In this document: one piece after another, positions 1-8,880 of the stretch | How positions within the stretch are numbered: position 1 is the first letter of the stretch | How the letters are laid out: every line of letters starts with the position of its first letter | Assembly: GCA_963743945.1 (NCBI GenBank) | Contig: CAVURO010000001.1 | Location: 62,001-126,000 of the forward strand | Direction of reading: 5' to 3' | Source of the DNA: JACOTK01 sp963743945 | Lineage (GTDB): Bacteria; Actinomycetota; Acidimicrobiia; Acidimicrobiales; CADCSY01 | DNA: 64,000 bases | Program-made: the position numbers and the translations under genes | Notes under the pieces: model-generated | The model's input: only the letters and a program-made list of their open reading frames with translations | What the model was told of the DNA's origin: nothing | Database searches by the model: none

Positions 1-417
1 AACCACGATGGTTTCACCGCGGTGGGCGATGTCGGCTACGTCGACGAGGACGGCTACCTGTACCTCACCGACCGCAAGGCCTACATGGTCATCTCGGGTG
101 GTGTGAACATCTACCCCCAGGAAGCCGAGAACGTGTTGACGATGCATCCCAAGGTCTACGACGTCGCAGTCTTCGGCGTGCCCAACGCCGAGTTCGGCGA
201 AGAGGTCAAGGCCGTCGTGCAGCCGATCGACCAATCGACCGCCGGGCCCGATCTCGAGGAGGAGTTGCTGGCGTACTGCCGTGAGCAACTCGCACACTAC
301 AAGTGCCCCCGCACCATCGATTTCGACCCGGAGCTGCCGAGGCTCCCGACGGGCAAGCTGTACAAGCGCGAGATCAAGGATCGATACTGGAGCGGCCACG
401 CGACCCGCATCGTCTGA
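1..417 (+). CDS. Acyl-CoA synthetase (AMP-forming), C-terminal part; 5' end outside window
   Basis: This is the C-terminal domain of an ANL-superfamily acyl-CoA ligase, which activates a carboxylic acid through an acyl-adenylate. Reading in frame from base 1 shows the hinge and A8 region (GDVGYVDEDGYLYLTDRKAYM), then ISGGVNIYPQE, and near the end the catalytic lysine in PTGKLYKR. About 138 residues are visible of an expected 510 or so. The sequence is strikingly like the C-terminus of the complete ligase at 11689-13230, so the two are close paralogs. The substrate cannot be told from this part. An M20 peptidase follows on the same strand after 66 bases. Confidence 0.93.
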   Translation, partial: NHDGFTAVGDVGYVDEDGYLYLTDRKAYMVISGGVNIYPQEAENVLTMHPKVYDVAVFGVPNAEFGEEVKAVVQPIDQSTAGPDLEEELLAYCREQLAHYKCPRTIDFDPELPRLPTGKLYKREIKDRYWSGHATRIV

Positions 418-483
418 TCCGCCGAGCCCAGGTCGCGTGCCGGTGCAGGTGGGTCAACCGGCGCCGGCCGCACGCCCTACGCT

Positions 484-1902
484 GTGATCATGGCTTCCGA
501 CGAACTGCGCCTCGCGGCCTGGATGGAGGCAAATCGCCCCCGCATCACCGCCACCCTTCTCGACTGGCTGCGCATCCCGTCGATATCCGCACAGAGCGAC
601 CATGCCGCTGACGTTCGTCGATCGGCCGACCTGTGCGCCTCGCTGATGGTCGAGGCCGGCCTGGAACAGGTCGCCGTGCTCCCAACCCCCGGAGCGCCTG
701 CCGTCTACGGCGAGTGGCTGCACGCGGGCCCATTCGCTCCGACCGTCCTGGTCTACGGCCACCACGACGTGCAGCCCGTCGACCCGCTCGAGGAGTGGAC
801 GAGCCCGCCCTTCGATCCCGTCATCGTCAACGGCGAGTGTCGAGCCCGAGGAGCGATCGACGACAAGGGCCAGGTGCTCTACGAGATCGAGGCCGTGCGT
901 GGCCTGCTCGAGGTCGACGGCACGATCCCGGTCAACCTGAAGTTCCTGATCGAGGGCGAGGAGGAGATCGGAAGCCCACATTTCGAGTCCCTGCTGCGCG
1001 ACGAGGCCACCCGCTTGCGGTGTGACGCGATCGTCGTGTCCGACACCGGCATGTGGGCTCCCTCGTTTCCGTCGACCTGCGTCGGGATGCGGGGCCTGAT
1101 CGGCTACGACCTGCACATCCGAACCGCCGATGCCGACCTGCACTCCGGCGTATTCGGTGGCGCGGTTGCCAACAGCACCCACGTGCTCGCCCGGATCGTC
1201 GCAGCGCTGCACGACGACGAGGGACGGGTTCGCGTTCCCGGCTTCTACGACCACGTTCGGCCGATCGACGACCTGGAGCGCGCATCGCTCGACGCTCTGC
1301 CCTTCGCAGACTTCATGTTCCAGGAGCTGGCCGGCTCGCGCCGACTCGAGGGCGAGTCGGGTCACGGAACGCTCGAACGCATCGGCTACCGACCCACCGC
1401 AGAGGTCACCGGCATCACCAGCGGCTACACGGGCGAGGGAATCAAGACCATCGTCGCCGCCGAGGGTCGGGCCAAGCTGACCTTTCGTCTCGTTCCCGAT
1501 CAACAACCCGACGTGATCGACCGCTGTGTCCGTGACTGGCTTGCATCGACGATTCCCGAGGGCGTCGAGTTCTCGCTCGGCGCGGAGGGTGCAGTCGCGC
1601 CGTTCCTGACCCCAACCGACCATCCGGCGATGGGCGCCCTGTGTCGAGCCATCGAACGGGTCTGGGGAGTGACGCCCCTCTTCACTCGGGAAGGCGGAAG
1701 CGGTCCGGAGGAGACACTGGGCCGGGTGCTCGACGCACCGCTGCTGTTCCTCGGCGTGGGACTTCCCGGCGACCGCATCCATGCCCCCAACGAGCGGATG
1801 GTGATGGATCAGTTCTGGAAGGGCCTGTTGGCTGCGGGCGAGCTGTGGCACGAGCTCGCCGCCATCTCGTTCGTTGGTCCCTCATCGGAAAGGTCGACAT
1901 GA
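484..1902 (+). CDS. M20 family metallopeptidase (dipeptidase-like)
   Basis: A cytosolic zinc peptidase of the M20 family, 472 residues, the usual length for M20 dipeptidases. The metal ligands are all visible: GHHDVQP near residue 93, the bridging Asp in GAIDDKGQ near 127, the catalytic Glu pair in EGEEEIGS near 159, VSDTGMW, and a C-terminal HAPNERM. The dimerisation insert sits between. The start is GTG at 484; an ATG two codons later is equally possible. The stop overlaps the next start as ATGA, so the downstream cysteine-rich gene is probably translated by coupling. The natural dipeptide or acyl-amino-acid substrate is not evident. Confidence 0.93.
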   Translation: MIMASDELRLAAWMEANRPRITATLLDWLRIPSISAQSDHAADVRRSADLCASLMVEAGLEQVAVLPTPGAPAVYGEWLHAGPFAPTVLVYGHHDVQPVDPLEEWTSPPFDPVIVNGECRARGAIDDKGQVLYEIEAVRGLLEVDGTIPVNLKFLIEGEEEIGSPHFESLLRDEATRLRCDAIVVSDTGMWAPSFPSTCVGMRGLIGYDLHIRTADADLHSGVFGGAVANSTHVLARIVAALHDDEGRVRVPGFYDHVRPIDDLERASLDALPFADFMFQELAGSRRLEGESGHGTLERIGYRPTAEVTGITSGYTGEGIKTIVAAEGRAKLTFRLVPDQQPDVIDRCVRDWLASTIPEGVEFSLGAEGAVAPFLTPTDHPAMGALCRAIERVWGVTPLFTREGGSGPEETLGRVLDAPLLFLGVGLPGDRIHAPNERMVMDQFWKGLLAAGELWHELAAISFVGPSSERST

Positions 1903-2642
1903 ATCCCTCCGTTCCCGAGGACCTCCACGAATGGCTCTCCTTCGAGGATGTGGCGGAGGCCCGCACCTGGATGTTCGACGTCACCTTCCTGTTGAGCCGA
2001 TGGACCTGCATCTTCGGCAACGGGTGCCAGGGGATCCTCGAGGAGCCCGCGCCCGAGCGCGTCGACGGCTGCTGTTCACATGGCGCGCACTATGTCGACG
2101 ACGACGATCGGGAACGCGTCGAGAGGCTTGCCGCCCAGCTCGGTCCGGACGAATGGCAATTTGCCTCCCTGGGCCATCGCAAGGGAATCTCCGTTCGCGA
2201 AAAGGACGGGGCATGGCGCACCCGGGTTCATGACGGAGCCTGCGTGCTCCTGAACCGACCCGGATTTGCCGCGGGGCCCGGCTGCGCGCTCCACCAGGTC
2301 GCACTCAACCGGGGTCGAAGTCACATCGACTTCAAGCCCAACGTCTGTTGGCAGCTACCGCTTCGGCTCGTCGACAGCACCGATGAGAACGGCCACGTCA
2401 CCTCGACGTTGCGGGAGTGGAAACGTCGGGACTGGGGCACCGGAGGCGACGTCTTCCACTGGTGGTGCACCGAGGCCGGCGAGGCATTCTCCGGTTCGGC
2501 AACGGTCCTCGTCTCGATGCGTGACGAGATCGTCGCTCTGGTGGGTTCACGGCCCTACGACCAGCTGGTCGAAGCGCTGGCCGATCGCCTCTCCACGAGC
2601 ACCCCACTCCCCCACCCCAGCCTGCGCGTCAGAGATCGGTGA
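1899..2642 (+). CDS. Cysteine-rich protein, possible metal-binding (DUF3109/YkgJ-like)
   Basis: A protein of 247 residues starting at the ATG that overlaps the M20 stop (ATGA). Cysteines lie in CIFGNGCQG, GCCSHGAHY, CVLLNRPG and GPGCALHQVAL, followed by CWQLP and WWCTE. This spacing is reminiscent of zinc/iron-chelating proteins of the YkgJ/DUF3109 type, which bind metal through Cys clusters, but I do not assign a definite family. No signal peptide or membrane segment is seen. A longer reading frame runs upstream to 1641 but would lie entirely inside the M20 gene, so I prefer the coupled start. The function is unknown; coupling suggests joint expression with the metallopeptidase. Confidence 0.8.
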   Translation: MNPSVPEDLHEWLSFEDVAEARTWMFDVTFLLSRWTCIFGNGCQGILEEPAPERVDGCCSHGAHYVDDDDRERVERLAAQLGPDEWQFASLGHRKGISVREKDGAWRTRVHDGACVLLNRPGFAAGPGCALHQVALNRGRSHIDFKPNVCWQLPLRLVDSTDENGHVTSTLREWKRRDWGTGGDVFHWWCTEAGEAFSGSATVLVSMRDEIVALVGSRPYDQLVEALADRLSTSTPLPHPSLRVRDR

Positions 2643-2689
2643 TCGGCGCCCTCGGGGACAGTGGATTGAGCGATCCGCGGACCGAGGAC

Positions 2690-3805
2690 TCAGCCACCCC
2701 AGTCGCGCATCGGTTGCTGGCTCGGCCACAGCGCTGCGTCGGTGGTGCGCCAGTCGTAGAGCGAACCCCCGATGCATCCCCGCTCCGCACAGGCTCGAAC
2801 CATGCCCTCGACATCGCCGGGCCCCGTGGCGTTCGCGATACCGCCGATGGCATGGATCGGCACCGCTGAGCCCACGTTCGTTCGGAGTCGATCGATGTTC
2901 TCGGCGAGATAGCGATACGCGTCTCGATAACCCGAACTCTCCTTGCGGTTGCTCTGGTAGGACATGGGCAACCACACGTCATAGTACGGAGCCAGGCCGA
3001 GCCACGGGAAGCCCGGCCAGAAGTTCGGGTTGATGACCTCGGTGACCACCGGCGGAAAGGCGATCGCCCCGATGGCCATGTCGGGTACGGCAGCTCGAAG
3101 GGCTGCGCTCAGCTCGATCAACAGGGCATTGCGGGTGGGAACATCACCCACCGCTCGAGATTCGATGTCGACGGCAACCGCGTCGACACCCAGGTTGGCA
3201 ATCGCAACCAGCCGCCCGTAATCAGCGGCAGGATCCTCGAGCGTCGGCAGATACCAGGTGACCACACGCAGCCCGATCGAGCGAGCATGGGCGATCAGCG
3301 GCACCAGCCGCTCCGGCTCGAGAACGCCGACCGGCCCATCCCATTTGGCTGCCTGGATGTAGAGGGTCTCGACACCACTTGCCATCATGAGATCGAGGTC
3401 GGCGGTCCCCACGAGAGGGCCATCCTTGCCGTAGGTGACGCTCCAGTCATACACATCCACCCACGTCCCGAGTCCGCCAAAGGCGGCCATGCCGGCCCTG
3501 GCGGCGACAACCGGAGCAGCGGAAGCAGGCGGTGCGGGCGGTGGCGGCGGTGCCGAGGTGGTGGTCGTGGGGGCGGGTGTGGCGGGCACGGTCGGAGGCG
3601 GTGGCGCGACCGTCGTCGTCGTGGTCGCCGGCTCGGTCGTCGTGGTTGTGGTCGTGGAGGTGGTCGAGGTCACCGGCAGGCGCTGGAGAACCTTTTGGGC
3701 GGGTTCGCCGCCACCCCGCCCGCCGATCGACAAGGTCGCAGCGACCAGTGGGATGGCACCGACCAACACCGGTCTGACGAGGCGCTTTCGTGACCATCCC
3801 CACAT
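2690..3805 (-). CDS. Exported protein with Thr/Pro-rich linker and TIM-barrel-like domain
   Basis: Starting at ATG 3805, the protein has a basic N-terminus (WSRKRLVRP) and a hydrophobic stretch typical of a signal peptide or anchor. About 65 residues of Thr/Pro/Ala low complexity follow (runs of T and PPPP), as in secreted actinobacterial proteins. The C-terminal 250 residues read as a barrel: WVDVYDWS, a repeated beta-strand pattern (VETLYIQA, LRVVTWYLP, VDAVAVDIES, MAIGAIAFPP, DVWLPMSYQ). This resembles putative glycoside-hydrolase-like domains, but I see no diagnostic catalytic pair. It probably acts at the cell surface. An ATG at 3835 would add ten residues before the signal. Confidence 0.75.
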   Translation of the reverse strand: MWGWSRKRLVRPVLVGAIPLVAATLSIGGRGGGEPAQKVLQRLPVTSTTSTTTTTTTEPATTTTTVAPPPPTVPATPAPTTTTSAPPPPPAPPASAAPVVAARAGMAAFGGLGTWVDVYDWSVTYGKDGPLVGTADLDLMMASGVETLYIQAAKWDGPVGVLEPERLVPLIAHARSIGLRVVTWYLPTLEDPAADYGRLVAIANLGVDAVAVDIESRAVGDVPTRNALLIELSAALRAAVPDMAIGAIAFPPVVTEVINPNFWPGFPWLGLAPYYDVWLPMSYQSNRKESSGYRDAYRYLAENIDRLRTNVGSAVPIHAIGGIANATGPGDVEGMVRACAERGCIGGSLYDWRTTDAALWPSQQPMRDWGG

Positions 3806-3871
3806 CGTCGACCCCCCGAGACGAGCCCCCGTCATCTCCGTGCCGGAGGGACCGGGCTCAGTGTAACCGGC

Positions 3872-5716
3872 TCACCTGCCGCGACGGCGGTCCTGCTCCT
3901 TGAGCTTGCGCTTGCGGATGCGCAAGGCCGTCGGCGTCACCTCGACCAACTCGTCATCGGCGATCAGCTCGATCGAGGTCTCGATGGTGAGGGGCTTCGG
4001 TGGGGTCAACTTGATGGCGTCGTCGGCGGCATGGGTTCGGATGTTGGTCTTCTGCTTCTCGCGCACGGCATTGACGACCATGTCGCCCGGACGGCTCGAT
4101 TCACCCACGATCATGCCCTCGTAGGTCACCTCGCCGGGACCCACCACCAGCTCACCGCGAAGTTGGAGGTTGTCGAGTGCGTACGCCGTCGTGACGCCCG
4201 ATCGATCGGCGACCATGGCGCCACCTCGCCGGGTTGGAAGCTCGCCGACCCAGGGCACCCATCCCCGATGCCGGGTGTGCAGCAGGATCGTTCCTCTCGT
4301 CGAGGTGAGCAACTCGGTTCGCAGGCCGATCAATCCGCGGGCCGGAGCCTCGAAGGTCACGATGGTTCGACCCGGATACCCGGGCCGCATGTCGACCACC
4401 TGGCCCTTTCGGGGAGCCAGGGATTGCGTCACCGTTCCCACGTGCTCATCGGGAACGTCCGCCGTACCCTCCTCCAGGGGCTCATGACGCCGGCCGTCGA
4501 TCTCGCGGGTCACGACCTCGGGACGACTCACCTCGAGCTCGTAGCCCTCGCGACGCATCGACTCGATCAGCACCGCCAGCTGAAGCTCACCTCTCCCGGC
4601 GACCTGGAGGACGTCGGGCGACTCCGTCTCCTCCACCTTGATGGCCACGTTGCCGAGGATCTCGCGCTCCAGGCGCTCACGAAGGTGACGGGAGGTCACG
4701 TAGCTTCCATCACGTCCGGACAAGGGCGAGGTGTTGACGCCGAACGTCATGCGCAACACGGGTTCGTCAACCGAGAGGCGAGGCAGCGGGTCGAGATTCG
4801 CCGGGTCGGCAACCGTGTCGCCGATCTCGATCTCGGGAAATCCGGCCAGAACGAACAGGTCGCCGGCTTCGATCCGGTCAACCTGCACGCGGCCCAGACC
4901 CTCCACCCCCAGGAGCTGGGACGGCTTTCGTGCGACCGTCGAGGTCTCGGTCTCCTTCATCAACATGACCGGGCCGTTCGCTCGCATCGTTCCCCGTACC
5001 ACCCTGCCGATGGCAAGACGACCGAGGTACTCCGAGGCATCGAGATTGGTGACGAGCGCCTGCAGCGGACCACTCGGGTCCCCGAGAGGGGCAGGAACGG
5101 TCGCGACGAGACTGTCGAGCAGCGGCGCCAGATCGGCGTCGGCGTCGGGCATGCCAACTCCGAGCATCGATCGCCCCTCGCGGGCGATCGCCGAGACGAC
5201 GGGGAACTCGATGTGGTGATCGGCCACCTCGAGATCGACGAACAGCTCGTAGATCTCGTTCAACACCTCCTCCGCCCTCGCATCCGATCGATCGACCTTG
5301 TTGAGCACCACGACCGCAGGCAGATCGAGCGCAACGGCCTTCGACAGGACATACCGGGTCTGAGGCAGGGGGCCCTCCGCGGCGTCGACCAGGAGCAGGA
5401 CACCGTCGACCAACGTCAGCGCGCGCTCGACCTCGCCCCCGAAGTCAGCGTGGCCGGGGGTGTCGACAAGGTTGATCTTGATCCCCTTCCAGTGCACCGA
5501 CGCCACTTTGGCCAGGATGGTGATGCCACGTTCACGCTCCTGATCGTTCGAATCGAGAATGCGATCGACGACGGCCTCATGGGCGGCGAACACCCCGGTG
5601 GCACGAAGGATGGTGTCGATCAGGGTGGTCTTGCCGTGATCGACGTGGGCGACAACCGCGACGTTGCGCAACGGGCGCGGTGCGCCGATTTCCGGGCTCA
5701 AAGGGGTGGAGGACAC
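3872..5716 (-). CDS. typA: Translational GTPase TypA/BipA
   Basis: A ribosome-associated GTPase of the elongation-factor family, implicated in stress adaptation and ribosome assembly. The G motifs are clear: AHVDHGKT (P-loop), DTPGHADF (G3) and NKVD (G4), followed by EF-G-like domains and the TypA-specific C-terminal domain ending in lysine/arginine-rich sequence. I chose GTG 5716, giving 614 residues, the family norm. An upstream GTG at 5803 would add 29 unconserved residues and overlap the preceding gene by 43 bases. The small zinc-ribbon-like gene lies 44 bases upstream on the same strand. Confidence 0.96.
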   Translation of the reverse strand: MSSTPLSPEIGAPRPLRNVAVVAHVDHGKTTLIDTILRATGVFAAHEAVVDRILDSNDQERERGITILAKVASVHWKGIKINLVDTPGHADFGGEVERALTLVDGVLLLVDAAEGPLPQTRYVLSKAVALDLPAVVVLNKVDRSDARAEEVLNEIYELFVDLEVADHHIEFPVVSAIAREGRSMLGVGMPDADADLAPLLDSLVATVPAPLGDPSGPLQALVTNLDASEYLGRLAIGRVVRGTMRANGPVMLMKETETSTVARKPSQLLGVEGLGRVQVDRIEAGDLFVLAGFPEIEIGDTVADPANLDPLPRLSVDEPVLRMTFGVNTSPLSGRDGSYVTSRHLRERLEREILGNVAIKVEETESPDVLQVAGRGELQLAVLIESMRREGYELEVSRPEVVTREIDGRRHEPLEEGTADVPDEHVGTVTQSLAPRKGQVVDMRPGYPGRTIVTFEAPARGLIGLRTELLTSTRGTILLHTRHRGWVPWVGELPTRRGGAMVADRSGVTTAYALDNLQLRGELVVGPGEVTYEGMIVGESSRPGDMVVNAVREKQKTNIRTHAADDAIKLTPPKPLTIETSIELIADDELVEVTPTALRIRKRKLKEQDRRRGR

Positions 5717-5760
5717 AGGTTGGTTTTCCAGGCTTCGGGGGTGGGTGGGGCTGACGCCGG

Positions 5761-5946
5761 TCAGGAAGGCGAGGGGTCTTCCTCTTCGTCGTGCAGACAC
5801 CACGAGGCATGTTCGTCACCCGGCTGCGTACCGCACTCCGGGCACGGCTCCAGCGCGCGAAAACCCTCGTCGTCGAGACGGATCTCGACGGAGGTGTGCT
5901 TAATGGCCCGGGCTTCTTCGAAGCGCCGATGACGACCCTTTTTCAC
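5761..5946 (-). CDS. Small zinc-ribbon-like protein of unknown function
   Basis: A 61-residue protein with a very basic N-terminus (KKGRHRRFEEARAIK) and a CPECG...WC cluster near the C-terminus, which could bind one zinc together with a nearby His. The C-terminal tail is acidic (DEEEDPSPS). I chose the GTG at 5946 because GGGAGAG lies five bases before it; a start at 5985 would add 13 residues without a ribosome site. It is immediately upstream of typA on the same strand, so a role linked to ribosomes or translation is possible but only inferred. I do not recognise a named family. Confidence 0.7.
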   Translation of the reverse strand: MKKGRHRRFEEARAIKHTSVEIRLDDEGFRALEPCPECGTQPGDEHASWCLHDEEEDPSPS

Positions 5947-6063
5947 GTGGGCTCTCCCGGCTTGAAAAGGCTGAAGATAGCGCAACTACAAGACGACTCC
6001 CATACTAACGGCTCGACTGCCTCCATCCATGCTTTCGGAAAGATGTCACCGGGCGCAGCGGCC

Positions 6064-7368
6064 TCACTCCGGGTCGTCCCCGGTACGTTTCGGCTGATCC
6101 CACACCATCGACGGCGTGGGAAGATCGAAGTTGACGGGCAAACCCGACCGCTGTTCGAGCGCCAGGCCACCCTTGCCGTCGAAGGCCAACGCGTAGTTAC
6201 CGCTCAGGAGCTGACGAATGGGCTCGCCGAGGAGCCCGGCCCGCCATCCCTGTGCGAGTCGTGCGTCGGCATCCTCGTTGAGAAATGCCCCGACATCGGC
6301 TCGGGTCGCCAGCTGCGATGCCTCGATGCGCAGCGTTCTGCTCATCTGGGCCAACCACGCCGAGACAAGGCCCACGGCCGCATTCATGTCCCGGTCGATT
6401 TCATCGGTCCTGGGCGCCCGCAGAACCTCGACCTTGTTGCGCAGCCCGGCTTTGACCGCCTGCAGGATGAGCTCCCCTGTCTCACCCCTCGCCACCCGCT
6501 GGTCCATGCCCCGAATCGCCGCGAGCTGGTCGAGCGTCTTTGGTGGTCGATGGGCGATGCCGCTGATCGCCATGTCCGCCAGAACGAAGCGGATGGGAAC
6601 GTCGAGCTCCGCCGCACGCCGCTCACGCCAGGCCGCCACAGCCTGGGCCACGGCCCTCGCCGACCCGCGAAGTTGGCGGCATTCCTTGAGGCGAGTCCAT
6701 GCCAACTCGGGCTCGATCGGAAGCCAGGAGCGGGAGCGGAGCACCTCGCACTCCTCCTCGGCCCAGGTCAACCGACCGGCATCGGACAGCTCGTCCTTCA
6801 GGATCGAGGCCAGATTCAGCAGGTGGTGGACGTCCGAGGCTGCGTACAGCTGCTGGTCGACATCAAGCGGCCTGCGCAACCAGTCGGTCAGCCGATTGGC
6901 CTTCGGCAGGTCGACACCCAGAATCTGGAAGGCCAAAGTGGCCAACGAGGGCGTGGAGAATCCGACGAACCCCGCGGCGATCTGGGTGTCGAACAACGCA
7001 GCGGGAACCGTGCCGCAAGCACGCTGCAGCACCAACAGATCCTGTGCTGCCGCGTGCATGACCGCCAGGCCCGGCCCCTTCAGCACACGTTCGAAGGGGC
7101 GCAGATCGACGGCAAGAGGATCGATGAGCACACACCCGCCCGGCCAGGCGAGTTGCATCAGCGCTACTTTCGGGTAGTAGGTGCGCTCACGATGAAACTC
7201 GGTGTCCACCGCGTAGGCGGGCTCGTCCGACAGCGCCTCGATCACCTCGGCGAAGTCCGCGTCGTCCTCGATGAGGCGATGGGTCTTCAGTCGGTCCTCG
7301 TCGTCGCGTTCAGCAGCCAACGCCCGCTCAGCCTTCGTTGCTTCCCTCAACCACGGCGTGGCCGGCAT
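6064..7368 (-). CDS. rnd: Ribonuclease D (3'-5' exoribonuclease with HRDC domain)
   Basis: RNase D trims tRNA 3' ends. The DEDD exonuclease motifs are visible: VDTEF (motif I), DTQIAAGF (motif II) and YAASD (motif III). The second half contains the HRDC helical module, for example around LDQLAAIRGM. ATG 7368 is the first plausible start and gives 434 residues. It overlaps the end of the rhodanese gene by 41 bases, so the true start could instead be a later non-ATG codon. The catalytic core is complete. It is part of a minus-strand run with the rhodanese, mobA and DUF3151 genes. Confidence 0.93.
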   Translation of the reverse strand: MPATPWLREATKAERALAAERDDEDRLKTHRLIEDDADFAEVIEALSDEPAYAVDTEFHRERTYYPKVALMQLAWPGGCVLIDPLAVDLRPFERVLKGPGLAVMHAAAQDLLVLQRACGTVPAALFDTQIAAGFVGFSTPSLATLAFQILGVDLPKANRLTDWLRRPLDVDQQLYAASDVHHLLNLASILKDELSDAGRLTWAEEECEVLRSRSWLPIEPELAWTRLKECRQLRGSARAVAQAVAAWRERRAAELDVPIRFVLADMAISGIAHRPPKTLDQLAAIRGMDQRVARGETGELILQAVKAGLRNKVEVLRAPRTDEIDRDMNAAVGLVSAWLAQMSRTLRIEASQLATRADVGAFLNEDADARLAQGWRAGLLGEPIRQLLSGNYALAFDGKGGLALEQRSGLPVNFDLPTPSMVWDQPKRTGDDPE

Positions 7369-7660
7369 CGATCCAACCGAGTGTGCCGCCGGCAACGTTG
7401 AAACCCCGTCGGCCGTGCGCGTTGAGGATGCCGAGCGCCCTGGCACTCCGTCCTCCGGACCGGCAGATCAGGTACACGTCGCAGTCGGTGGGCACTTCGC
7501 CGGCGCGTTCGCCGATCTGCTCCAGGGGCAACAGCCTCGCTCCCGGCACATGACCCTCGGCATACTCCTCGGGCGAACGCACGTCGATGACCACGATGCC
7601 CTTTCCGATGAGCGTCGCCAACTCGTCGACGGAGACCTCCGGGATCTGATTGCTGTCCAT
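7328..7660 (-). CDS. Single-domain rhodanese-like protein
   Basis: A 110-residue rhodanese domain starting at ATG 7660. It contains VDELATLIG, the conserved IDVRSPEEYAEGHVPGA segment and the active-site loop CRSGGRS with the catalytic cysteine at residue 66. Such proteins transfer sulfane sulfur and are found next to many sulfur or molybdopterin genes. Its position just after mobA (76 bases) suggests, but does not prove, a link to molybdenum-cofactor sulfur chemistry. Its 3' end overlaps the RNase D gene. Confidence 0.93.
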   Translation of the reverse strand: MDSNQIPEVSVDELATLIGKGIVVIDVRSPEEYAEGHVPGARLLPLEQIGERAGEVPTDCDVYLICRSGGRSARALGILNAHGRRGFNVAGGTLGWIDAGHAVVEGSNEG

Positions 7661-7736
7661 GCCACAGTCTGGCCTGTACCGCGCCGCGATGCCCGCCACA
7701 ACCATCTCACGGGGCCCCTCGGGCCGCGGCCTCGGC

Positions 7737-8336
7737 TCAGCGCGCAAGATCATCGGGGCTGTTCACGTTGCGCAACCATGTCTCATCGAGGCCCTCGACC
7801 ACCACCGCCTCGATGCTCTCGATCACCGCATGCACCGCACGTTCGCCGGCTCCGAAGGCAGCCTCGACCTGCGGTAGAGCGGACGGGCGCCAAACGGCGT
7901 GGAGAGGCTCCAGGCGACCCCGGTGCGCTGCCACGCACACCTGAGCCCCCGGGTGAGAGTCCATGACGTCGAGGACGGCCGCCACACTTGATGCGCACAC
8001 GCCCGGGAGGTCGCACGCCAGAATCACCACCCTGGCCTGCGCCTGTCGTTCCTGTTCCTGCGACAGGCGGCGCAGGGCGGTGATGATCCCGCCGAGTGGG
8101 CCCTCGCCCGGGTACTCGTCGGGCACCGTCTCGAGGTCGGGGAGCACGCGCCGATAGGAGACCTCATCGCCGCCGACCACGATTCGCCGGGATGCTCCTG
8201 CTCCGACGAGTGCCTGATGGGCAACAAGCAACATGGGCGTGCCCTCGATCTCGACCAAGGCCTTGTCGGCTCCCATCCGTCTGCTTGCCCCACCGGCCAG
8301 TATTGCACCCCAGAGTGGAGCGTCCCCAGGTCGGAT
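7737..8336 (-). CDS. mobA: Molybdenum cofactor guanylyltransferase (MobA), non-canonical start
   Basis: MobA transfers GMP from GTP to Mo-molybdopterin. The nucleotide-binding motif LAGGASRRMGADKA is present, followed by CDLPGV, and the total is about 199 residues. No ATG, GTG or TTG exists in frame before this motif. The frame opens directly after the TGA of the DUF3151 gene (8340-8342), and the only nearby candidate is ATC at 8336, six bases after GGGGAG. The first in-frame ATG (8276) would lie inside the catalytic motif and remove the P-loop. Either ATC is used as a rare start, or an ATG/GTG was altered by mutation or sequencing error. Confidence 0.9.
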   Translation of the reverse strand: MRPGDAPLWGAILAGGASRRMGADKALVEIEGTPMLLVAHQALVGAGASRRIVVGGDEVSYRRVLPDLETVPDEYPGEGPLGGIITALRRLSQEQERQAQARVVILACDLPGVCASSVAAVLDVMDSHPGAQVCVAAHRGRLEPLHAVWRPSALPQVEAAFGAGERAVHAVIESIEAVVVEGLDETWLRNVNSPDDLAR

Positions 8337-8339
8337 CGC

Positions 8340-8780
8340 TCACTCCCCGGCCGTGAGCGTCGGGTCGAGTTGACCGAGGAAGATCGCACAGCGCTCGGCC
8401 TCGTCTGTCTCGCCGATGATCTGTGCCTGCCGCTGCAGGCCCTGCAGTGCACGCAGAAAACCCCGGTTCTCCTCATGGTGCCACCGGACGTAACCCGAAC
8501 CTCGCCAACCGGCCTTGCGCAGATGATCGAGGCCTCGGTGATAGGCGACGCGAAAGCACGCATAGGCCTCGACGTCGTCGCGGGCCAACAGGCCCAGCTG
8601 TGCCCATGCGTCGAGAAAGCTCGGATGGTTGGCAACAACAGCTGCCACCGCATCGCGCCGATCATGCTCATCGGCCAGGCCCAATGCCGCCTGCAGGCCC
8701 GCCAGAGCCTCGGCAGGCTCGGGCTCGAGGACGGTCTCGGGCAACCCTGAGGTCAGACGAACTGCATGAATATCGGACAT
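8340..8780 (-). CDS. DUF3151 family protein
   Basis: A 146-residue soluble protein. The segment AWAQLGLLARDDVEAYACFR, then AYHRGLDHLRKAGWRGSG and the tail with RGFLRAL and RCAIFL are the hallmarks of the actinobacterial DUF3151 family, whose function is unknown. It starts at ATG 8780 and ends one codon before the mobA reading frame, which it shares without a frame change. It is the first gene of a minus-strand run with mobA, the rhodanese and RNase D. Its promoter should lie in the 100-base gap before the divergent gene at 8881. Confidence 0.88.
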   Translation of the reverse strand: MSDIHAVRLTSGLPETVLEPEPAEALAGLQAALGLADEHDRRDAVAAVVANHPSFLDAWAQLGLLARDDVEAYACFRVAYHRGLDHLRKAGWRGSGYVRWHHEENRGFLRALQGLQRQAQIIGETDEAERCAIFLGQLDPTLTAGE

Positions 8781-8880
8781 CGGCTCACCCTACCCGCCAC
8801 CGCTCGACGAACATCTCGATTCGTTGACGATCGGTCGAGATCACCAACCCAGGGACCGGCGCACCGGTACGCTGACGCTC

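Noticed and set aside
454..1851. Long antisense frame opposite the M20 peptidase
   Set aside because: It mirrors a conserved gene with all catalytic motifs and has no recognisable motif, as is typical of shadow frames in GC-rich DNA.
1641..1898. Longer N-terminus for the cysteine-rich protein
   Set aside because: It lies entirely inside the peptidase gene, and the ATGA overlap gives a better start.
4031..5932. 633-residue frame antisense to typA
   Set aside because: TypA on the opposite strand is unmistakable and this frame has no known features.
5791..7401. 536-residue plus-strand frame over RNase D
   Set aside because: RNase D with DEDD motifs is on the other strand.
8096..8276. MobA starting at ATG 8276
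   Set aside because: It would remove the nucleotide-binding motif, which is well conserved just upstream in the same frame.
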